Source of the DNA: Alphaproteobacteria bacterium
GTDB taxonomy: Bacteria > Pseudomonadota > Alphaproteobacteria > DSM-16000 > Inquilinaceae
DNA: 64,000 bases
Direction of reading: 5' to 3'
NCBI GenBank assembly: GCA_028281925.1
Contig: JANQIX010000049.1
Location: 1 to 64,000, forward strand
A program made the position numbers and the translations under genes. Every line of letters begins with the position of its first letter. Position 1 is the first letter of the stretch. Under the pieces are notes generated by a model. That model had not been told where the DNA came from, did no database searches, and saw only the letters and a list, made by a program, of their open reading frames with translations. Shown here one piece after another: positions 58,581 through 64,000 of the stretch.

Positions 58581-59963
58581 TTGAAGAGTGAAGAAGTGTA
58601 CGCAGCCGCTAAAGCGGACGCCCCTGGCCAGGACATGCATCGGCTGATCACCCAACTCTACCCCATTTGCAGGAGTATTACGGGTGACGGTCTGCGGGCG
58701 ACACTGAGGATAATACAAGAGATTATACCACTGAAGATTCATGAAGTTCCCAGCGGAACTAAGGTATTTGATTGGGTAGTTCCGAAAGAATGGAACATTC
58801 GAGATGCGTATATAAAGGACAGCAGTGGAAAGCGTGTCGTAGATTTCCGAAAATCTAATCTTCATGTTGTCGGTTACAGTCAGCCGATCTCAGCAATCAT
58901 GTCACTGGACGATCTGAGGCCGCATCTTTTTTCCGATCCCCAGCATCCAGACTGGGTACCCTATCGGACGAGTTACTACAATGAGATGTGGGGCTTCTGC
59001 CTCAGCCATAGGGCGCTCGAAGCGCTTCGCGAAGACCGCTACGAGGTGCGCATCGACAGCTCCCTGACCCAGGGCGCACTGAGCTATGGGGAATGTGTCA
59101 TTCCCGGTGCGGTCGACGACGAAGTCCTCATATCTTGCCATGCCTGCCATCCGTCTTTGTGCAACGACAACCTGTCCGGGATTGCCGTGGCAACGGAGCT
59201 GGCGCAGCGATTGCTCGGCCTTCCGTTACACTACACCTATCGCTTCATTTTCATTCCGGGAACGATCGGGGCCATCACATGGCTGGCACGGAATGAAGAG
59301 AGATTGCCGTCCATCAAGCATGGCCTGGTAGCCGCCAATCTGGGCGATCCCGGACACATGCATTACAAGCGAAGCCGCCGAGGTTCCGCAGAGATCGATC
59401 GGGTCGTGGAGCATGTTCTCAGGCGGCAGGGAGGGGACTTCACGGTCATCGACTTCTCGCCTTACGGGTATGACGAGCGGCAATTCTGCTCACCGGGAAT
59501 CAACTTGCCCGTCGGCTCGCTCACCCGCACGCCCTACGACCAGCTTCGCGAGTACCACAGTTCCGCCGACAATCTCGATCTGGTGCGCGCGCCGTTCCTT
59601 GCCCATTCCCTGGAGACGTACTGGGCGGTAATCCAGGTTCTGGAACGCAATCGGAAGTATCTGAACCTCCAACCGAAATGCGAACCCCAACTGGGTCGGC
59701 GCGGACTCTACAGTCTTATCGGCGGGGGGACGGACAAACGGCAGCGAGAGATGGCGCTGCTGTGGGTGCTGAACCTTTCGGACGGCGACCATTCCCTTCT
59801 CGATATCGTGGAGAGGTCCGGGCTTGACTTTCGGGTCGTCGCGGACGCGGCTACCGCCCTTATGCGCTGCGACCTGTTAGCCGCTGTTGGCGACAACGGT
59901 GCGAAGACCGAGGTCGACATCCCTGTTGTCGGCTGCCGCAGCCGCATCTTCGCAGAGCGTTGA
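58581..59963 (+). CDS. DUF4910 aminopeptidase-like protein
   Basis: A 460-residue protein of the DUF4910 family, related to M28 zinc peptidases, with a C-terminal winged-helix-like part (about 375-460). The signature CHACHPSLCNDNLSG (186-200) carries probable metal ligands His187/His190 and Asp196, and YHSSADN (325-331) a further His326. Such genes recur in surface polysaccharide clusters; the reaction is unknown. The start is unsure: TTG at 58581 has no good ribosome site, GTG at 58596 has GAAGAG upstream, and ATG at 58635 is also possible. The first third is much more AT-rich (about 42% GC at 58741-58860 by hand count) than the end (about 65% at 59701-59760). Confidence 0.8.
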   Translation: MKSEEVYAAAKADAPGQDMHRLITQLYPICRSITGDGLRATLRIIQEIIPLKIHEVPSGTKVFDWVVPKEWNIRDAYIKDSSGKRVVDFRKSNLHVVGYSQPISAIMSLDDLRPHLFSDPQHPDWVPYRTSYYNEMWGFCLSHRALEALREDRYEVRIDSSLTQGALSYGECVIPGAVDDEVLISCHACHPSLCNDNLSGIAVATELAQRLLGLPLHYTYRFIFIPGTIGAITWLARNEERLPSIKHGLVAANLGDPGHMHYKRSRRGSAEIDRVVEHVLRRQGGDFTVIDFSPYGYDERQFCSPGINLPVGSLTRTPYDQLREYHSSADNLDLVRAPFLAHSLETYWAVIQVLERNRKYLNLQPKCEPQLGRRGLYSLIGGGTDKRQREMALLWVLNLSDGDHSLLDIVERSGLDFRVVADAATALMRCDLLAAVGDNGAKTEVDIPVVGCRSRIFAER

Positions 59964-60039
59964 CGCAGATGGAGATGCCTCACTGTGCGCGCGTTGCAGT
60001 GCTGTCGAAGATGCGGTATGAGCCGAAGGTGAGGCCGGC

Positions 60040-60597
60040 ATGAGCGCTTCGCCACAGTCGGCCGTCAGACGGTTCGTCGATCATGAGACACCGCTTGCCG
60101 ACCTCTATGTCGTCGAGCGGATGCGCCTCGCGGACGACAGAGGCTACTTTTCAAGGCTGTTCTGCGAGGACGAACTTGGCGCCCTTTGGCCGAGAGGCTC
60201 GGCCGTACAGATCAACGAGTCTTGGACCACAGGCAGAGGGGTGGTTCGGGGGCTGCACTATCAGGCAGCACCGCATGAGGAAATGAAGTTCGTGACCTGC
60301 CTGTCGGGCAGGATCTTCGATGTGGCCGTCGACGTCCGGCCCTGGTCACCGACATACCTGCGCTGGCACGGCGAGGAATTGAGCGCGGAGAACATGCGAT
60401 CCATGCTCGTGCCGCCGGGATTTGCCCATGGCTTTCAGACGTTAAGCGAGGCGTGCCTGTTGCTGTATCTGATCGATACGCCCTATGCGCCCGCCTTCGA
60501 AGGCGGTGTGAATCCGCTGGACCCGACATTGGGGATCGAGTGGCCGCTGCCGATTTCGCTGTTGTCCGACCGGGACCGGAACCTGCCGACACTTTAG
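60040..60597 (+). CDS. dTDP-4-dehydrorhamnose 3,5-epimerase-like (RmlC family)
   Basis: A 185-residue cupin of the RmlC family, which epimerises C3 and/or C5 of 4-keto-6-deoxy nucleotide sugars. Catalytic His73 (VVRGLHYQ), Tyr143 (LYLIDTPY) and Asp161 (NPLDPTLGIEWP) are in place. No rmlA, rmlB or rmlD is in the window, so its substrate may be another 4-keto sugar. It lies 76 bases after the DUF4910 gene and 78 before the aminotransferase gene, suggesting one operon. Confidence 0.88.
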   Translation: MSASPQSAVRRFVDHETPLADLYVVERMRLADDRGYFSRLFCEDELGALWPRGSAVQINESWTTGRGVVRGLHYQAAPHEEMKFVTCLSGRIFDVAVDVRPWSPTYLRWHGEELSAENMRSMLVPPGFAHGFQTLSEACLLLYLIDTPYAPAFEGGVNPLDPTLGIEWPLPISLLSDRDRNLPTL

Positions 60598-60675
60598 GTC
60601 AAGGTGCACTGGCGACGCGCTTGCGGATGTCGCCCGAGAGGCTGGGTGGCCGTACGGCAAACGAGAGTGCTGTGA

Positions 60676-61983
60676 ATGGGGTTCGAACGATCGCGATCTC
60701 TTTCTGCTCGCGCCCACCGATTAATCCCCGGTGGCGCCCACACCTATGCGAAGGGGGACGACCAGTATCCTGAAGAAGCGCCGGGTTTCATCGCCCGCGG
60801 GCAGGGGTGCCACGTCTGGGATGTCGACGGTAACGAGTTCATCGAATACGGCATGGGGCTGCGCGCCGTCACCCTGGGTCATGCCCATCCGGCGGTTGTC
60901 GAGGCGGCGATCCGGGAGATCCGACAGGGGCTGAACTTCAATCGGCCGTCGCCGGTCGAAGTGGCCTGTGCCGAGCGCTTCCTGTCGATGATCACTACAG
61001 CGGAGATGGTGAAGTTCGCCAAGGACGGCTCGGCGGTCACGACGGCTGCGATCAAACTGGCGCGCGCCCATACCGGGCGAACGAAGATCGCCCTCTGCGC
61101 CGACCATCCCTTCTTCTCATACAATGACTGGTTCATCGGCACCACGGCTATGGATGCTGGGATCGCGGAGACGGAGAAAGAGCTGATCGCGACGTTCCGC
61201 TATAACGACCTTGCCAGCCTTAGTGCCGTCTTCGACGATCACCCGCGCCAGATCGCTGCGGTCATTCTCGAGCCGGCCCGCCTGGAAGAGCCGGCGGAGG
61301 GATTCCTGCAGGGCGTCCAGGCGCTATGCGCCGCCAACGGCGCGGTGCTGATCTTTGACGAGTGCATGACCGGGTTTCGCTGGGCCAATGGGGGCGCGCA
61401 ATCGGTCTATGGCGTGACCCCGGACCTCAGCTGCTTCGGCAAGGCGATGGCCAACGGATTTGCCCTGTCTGCGCTGGCGGGACGCCGCGAGCTGATGGAA
61501 CTCGGCGGGCTGAATACCGACCATGCCCGGGTGTTCCTGCTGTCGACCACCCATGGCGCGGAAACCGGAGCGTTGGGGGCCGCCATCGCCACCATGGGCG
61601 TCTACCAGTCCGAAGACGTCATCGGTGCCCTTCATCGAACAGGAGAGCGCTTGCGATCCGGCGTGGAAAGCGCAGCGCAACGTCATGGCGTGTCCGATCA
61701 GGTGAGTGTTGCCGGCCGGCCCTGCCACCTGCTCTACGCAACACGTGACGGAAGCGGTCAACCATCACAGGCTTTCCGCACACTGTTTCTTCAAGAACTG
61801 CTTCGTCGGGGCGTCCTCGCCCCGTCGTTCGTCGTCAGCTACGCGCATGGCGATGATGATGTTGACAGAACAGTCGATGCCGTCGACGGCGCGTTGTCCG
61901 TCTATCGCCGCGCTCTGGATGAAGGCGTCGAACGGTATCTGGTCGGACGTCCGGTCAAGCCCGTGTTCCGCCAATTCAGTTGA
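60676..61983 (+). CDS. Class III aminotransferase, glutamate-1-semialdehyde-mutase-like
   Basis: A 435-residue PLP enzyme of the GSA-aminomutase/class III group. The PLP lysine is Lys256 (CFGKAMANGFALSAL), and IFDECMTGFRWANGG near 224-238 carries the Asp that pairs with the PLP ring. It begins with the family pattern RSRSLSARAHRLIPGGAHTY. True HemL proteins have GKVIGGGLPVGA at the lysine, which is changed here. Together with its place after an RmlC-like epimerase, this argues for an aminotransferase in glycan or nucleotide-sugar synthesis rather than haem synthesis. Confidence 0.82.
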   Translation: MGFERSRSLSARAHRLIPGGAHTYAKGDDQYPEEAPGFIARGQGCHVWDVDGNEFIEYGMGLRAVTLGHAHPAVVEAAIREIRQGLNFNRPSPVEVACAERFLSMITTAEMVKFAKDGSAVTTAAIKLARAHTGRTKIALCADHPFFSYNDWFIGTTAMDAGIAETEKELIATFRYNDLASLSAVFDDHPRQIAAVILEPARLEEPAEGFLQGVQALCAANGAVLIFDECMTGFRWANGGAQSVYGVTPDLSCFGKAMANGFALSALAGRRELMELGGLNTDHARVFLLSTTHGAETGALGAAIATMGVYQSEDVIGALHRTGERLRSGVESAAQRHGVSDQVSVAGRPCHLLYATRDGSGQPSQAFRTLFLQELLRRGVLAPSFVVSYAHGDDDVDRTVDAVDGALSVYRRALDEGVERYLVGRPVKPVFRQFS

Positions 61984-62189
61984 TAGGCGTGATACGACTT
62001 CGATGTGGGCGGAGGCTTCTCCACGAAATCGGCAAGAGCCATCCCGAGAAACCCCCTGAGTCGCCGCGTCGACGACAGACATCGACATGACGCACCCACG
62101 ATGCTGCACGGATCGTGTGCAGAAAATGTCTAACTTGCACGCAACTGCACCGAGATTGAGCAAAAGTGCAAGAAACAATGCATACGGCA

Positions 62190-62340
62190 ATGGGCAAGCC
62201 GGATTGCGGCTTGCCTTAACAGCAGCTCCGTTCCACCCTTGTTGTTGACCGGAGGGCGTCCCCCTTCGGTTGACGCCTGGTGGCGATTCCTCCCTAAACT
62301 TGGGCCGCGCCGCTTAGCGGCGGCGTGGCTCATTTTTTCT
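62190..62340 (+). ncRNA. Candidate small RNA of about 150 bases
   Basis: After a promoter-like pair (TTGAGC-N17-TGCATA) come three ordered hairpins. H1 is a perfect 9-bp stem at 62193-62201/62207-62215. H2 is an outer GGAGG/CCTCC stem (62251-62255/62289-62293) with an inner GCGTC/GACGC stem. H3 is the terminator. The CCTCCC at 62289-62294 could pair with ribosome sites of target mRNAs, as in alphaproteobacterial sRNAs with anti-Shine-Dalgarno motifs. It could instead be the 3' UTR of the aminotransferase mRNA. I cannot match it to a named family. Confidence 0.45.
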
Positions 62341-62342
62341 TT
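62304..62342 (+). terminator. Intrinsic terminator
   Basis: A GC-rich stem (CGCCGC/GCGGCG with outer GCC/GGC pairs, TTA loop) runs into CATTTTTTCTTT. It is the clearest Rho-independent terminator in the window, acting on plus-strand transcripts. Confidence 0.85.
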
Positions 62343-62452
62343 CTGCGCACCGGCAATTCTTGACGTTACAGGAGCAGCGGCATCAAGTCACGCCCATAAT
62401 AAGGCAGAATCACTGGACTTTCGCCGCCACACCCAACCGGAATTCCTTGCTT

Positions 62453-63745
62453 TTAGCTTAGATACGCGAATTTCACCACGAACAGGACGGCCAAGATCAG
62501 GACGGCCGGCTTGGCGTCGGCAAATCGGCCGCTCAACAGCTTGATCGCCGCATAAGTTATGAAGCCGAACGCGATGCCGTGGGCGATGGAGAAGGTCAGC
62601 GGCATCGAAATGGCGGTGACCAGCGCCGGCGCATACTCCGTAACATCGTCCCAGTCGATCTCGGTCAAACCGCGCGCCATCAGGCAGGCGACGAATACCA
62701 GAGCCGGGGCCGTTGCATAGCCTGGGATGCTGCTTGCGAGTGGTGAGAAGACCAGGGCCAGCAGGAACAGTAACCCCACGACGACGGCTGTCAGACCGGT
62801 GCGCCCGCCCGCATTGATGCCGGCGGCACTCTCGATATAGCTGGTGGTTGTCGACGTTCCGAGGGTGGAGCCGGCGACCGTCGCGACACTGTCCGCCATC
62901 AACGCCTGGCGCAGGCGCGGTAGCTTGCCTTCGGAATCCAACAGACCTGCCCGGGCCGACACGCCGACAAGCGTGCCCGCCGTATCGAACAGGTCGACGA
63001 ACAGGAAGGCAAAGACGATCGTGATCAGGCCGACCTGCAATGCCCCTCCCAGATCCAGCTGCAGGAACGTCGGCGTCGGATCCGGCGGCGTAGAGATGAT
63101 CCCTTGGAACTCAGAGATGCCGAGAACCATGCCGATTGCGGCGACCCCGATGATCGAGAGGATCATGGCACCGGGGATGCGTAGGGCCGTGAGCGCAGCC
63201 ATGGCCACAAATCCGACCGTCGCCAGGATGGGTTCGGGGGCCGCGAGGCTGCCCAGCGTGACCAGGGTCGCGTCGCTACCTACGATGATCCCTGCGTTCT
63301 TGAGGCCGATGATCGCGAGGAACAGACCAATGCCCGCCGCGATCGCCATTTTCAGCGATCGCGGAATGGCGTTGATAATGGCCTCCCGGAGCGGCAGCAG
63401 GCTCAGGATCAGGAAGAGAATGCCGGAAAGAAAGACGGCGCCGAGGGCCACCTGCCAGCTGTATCCCATGCCGCCGACGACACCGTAGGCGAAATAGGCG
63501 TTCAGGCCCATCCCGGGCGCCAGAGCCACCGGATAGTTGGCGTAAAGCCCCATGATCAATGTGCCGATCGCAGCCGCCACGCAGGTGGCGACGAACACGG
63601 CACCGAAATCCATCCCTGCGTCGGAGAGAATCGAGGGGTTGACGATAACGATGTAGGCCATCGTCAGGAACGTCGTCACCCCAGCCAACAGCTCCGTGCG
63701 CACCGTCGTGCCGTGCTCACGCAGCTTGAAAAGACGCTCGATCAT
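62453..63745 (-). CDS. NCS2-family purine permease (AzgA-like)
   Basis: A 430-residue inner-membrane transporter with about 12-14 helices, of the AzgA/GhxP branch of the NCS2 superfamily that imports hypoxanthine, guanine or adenine with protons. Characteristic stretches are RTELLAGVTTFLTMAYIVIVNPSIL near the start, GMGLNAYFAY (about 78-87), and TSYIESAAGINAGGRTGLTAVVVG further on. An AGAGG ribosome site precedes the ATG by nine bases. It stands alone; the 120-base leader could hold a regulatory RNA. Confidence 0.92.
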   Translation of the reverse strand: MIERLFKLREHGTTVRTELLAGVTTFLTMAYIVIVNPSILSDAGMDFGAVFVATCVAAAIGTLIMGLYANYPVALAPGMGLNAYFAYGVVGGMGYSWQVALGAVFLSGILFLILSLLPLREAIINAIPRSLKMAIAAGIGLFLAIIGLKNAGIIVGSDATLVTLGSLAAPEPILATVGFVAMAALTALRIPGAMILSIIGVAAIGMVLGISEFQGIISTPPDPTPTFLQLDLGGALQVGLITIVFAFLFVDLFDTAGTLVGVSARAGLLDSEGKLPRLRQALMADSVATVAGSTLGTSTTTSYIESAAGINAGGRTGLTAVVVGLLFLLALVFSPLASSIPGYATAPALVFVACLMARGLTEIDWDDVTEYAPALVTAISMPLTFSIAHGIAFGFITYAAIKLLSGRFADAKPAVLILAVLFVVKFAYLS

Positions 63746-63865
63746 GTCGCTGAACCTCTGGCGTCACGTTTGAGAAGGGACGCTCTGGCTATCCGGTTCT
63801 GTTGCCGGACGATTCCTGGAGGGGGTTATTGGAGCATTAACGCCTGGTGATCAAGGATCACGCTC

Positions 63866-64000
63866 ATGACGGGAAAGATCCTACCTTCGATGCTATTGGT
63901 GCTGCTCGCCAGCAGCATGCTGGCGCACGGTCAGCCGCTGGAGTCGCCGCGGCCGGTAGAGGCCACCATCACGGAGCGTGAGTGCCTGGCGCTGGTTGCC
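63866..64000 (+). CDS. Secreted protein, N-terminal fragment
   Basis: The first 45 codons of a gene that runs off the window. It opens with MTGKILPSMLLVLLASSMLA, a signal peptide probably cut after AHG, followed by a Pro/Glu-rich start and a Cys at 40 (TERECLALVA). Divergent from the purine permease. Too little is seen to name a family. Confidence 0.5.
   Translation, partial: MTGKILPSMLLVLLASSMLAHGQPLESPRPVEATITERECLALVA

Larger units (their letters stand above)
61984..62452. other. Intergenic region with a probable small RNA
   Basis: About 470 bases between the aminotransferase and the convergent permease gene. It holds a 7-bp inverted repeat (CTTGCAC/GTGCAAG, 62134-62172 area), a promoter-like pair (TTGAGC at 62156-62161, TGCATA at 62179-62184) and a run of three hairpins ending in a strong terminator at 62304-62342. 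A 101-codon frame across the terminator has no ribosome site and is not a gene. Confidence 0.5.

Noticed and set aside
60676-61983. hemL, glutamate-1-semialdehyde aminomutase for haem synthesis
   Set aside because: The lysine motif differs from HemL, and the gene sits in a glycan cluster. Many alphaproteobacteria make 5-aminolevulinate through HemA/ALAS instead.
62239-62544. A 101-codon plus-strand frame with a hydrophobic stretch
   Set aside because: It crosses a strong intrinsic terminator, begins with TTG without a ribosome site and overlaps the end of the permease gene.

Overview
The window is chromosomal DNA from a high-GC alphaproteobacterium, most likely a Rhodospirillales-type lineage. 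This is inferred from the complete 14-gene nuo operon running without a break into birA-coaX-rnj-mce and a DUF1467 gene, from a glnB-glnA operon with a sigma-54-type promoter, from a tig-clpP-clpX-lon-hup block, and from TAXI-type TRAP transport genes. No 16S gene is present, so the assignment stays at class or order level. I see no insertion sequence, prophage, integrase or CRISPR array. The right-hand end (about 55.1-62.0 kb) is an accessory surface-glycan region.

Layout. 0.04-0.4 kb: a small glycine-zipper lipoprotein. 0.4-11.7 kb, minus strand: an aerobic molybdenum hydroxylase cluster. It holds coxG, the 2Fe-2S (S), molybdopterin (L) and FAD (M) subunits, a class III adenylate cyclase, a MoxR ATPase with its VWA partner (coxD/coxE), split xdhC genes, a molybdopterin-binding/MocA-like cytidylyltransferase fusion and a SufU/NifU-like scaffold. 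The active-site loop is AYRGAGR, the form II type, so this is probably not a true CO dehydrogenase. 11.9-15.0 kb: a lytic transglycosylase, two cold-shock-domain genes (one degenerate) and an orphan trypsin-like protease. 15.1-22.1 kb: a TAXI TRAP permease and binding protein, an antiporter-type membrane protein, a universal stress protein, a small secreted protein and a PilZ protein. 22.2-25.8 kb: glnA, glnB, an aminotransferase and tRNA-His. 25.8-28.5 kb: an HpcH/HpaI aldolase, an NAD(P)HX repair enzyme and a small conserved gene. 28.6-36.1 kb: tRNA-Leu, tig, clpP, clpX, lon, hup, tRNA-Val, a small gene and tRNA-Asp. 36.3-55.0 kb: nuoA-N, birA, coaX, rnj, mce, DUF1467. 55.1-62.0 kb: NUDIX, GT2, a flippase, a DUF4910 aminopeptidase-like protein, an RmlC-like epimerase and a class III aminotransferase. 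62.4-64.0 kb: an NCS2 purine permease and the start of a secreted protein.

How the parts work together. The cox-type genes supply one multi-subunit hydroxylase with the factors that build and insert its sulfurated Mo-MCD cofactor. glnB and glnA form the nitrogen-sensing and assimilation pair. The tig/clp/lon block is protein folding and quality control. The nuo operon encodes complete complex I. The right-end genes look like the making and export of a decorated surface polysaccharide.

The least explained parts are the DUF4910/epimerase/aminotransferase trio, whose first gene has an AT-rich 5' third and a 23-bp dyad upstream; a likely small RNA ending at an intrinsic terminator near 62.34 kb; a degenerate cold-shock paralogue; a cytoplasmic-looking trypsin-like protease with no partner; and an insertion of roughly 90-100 residues in the TRAP permease.
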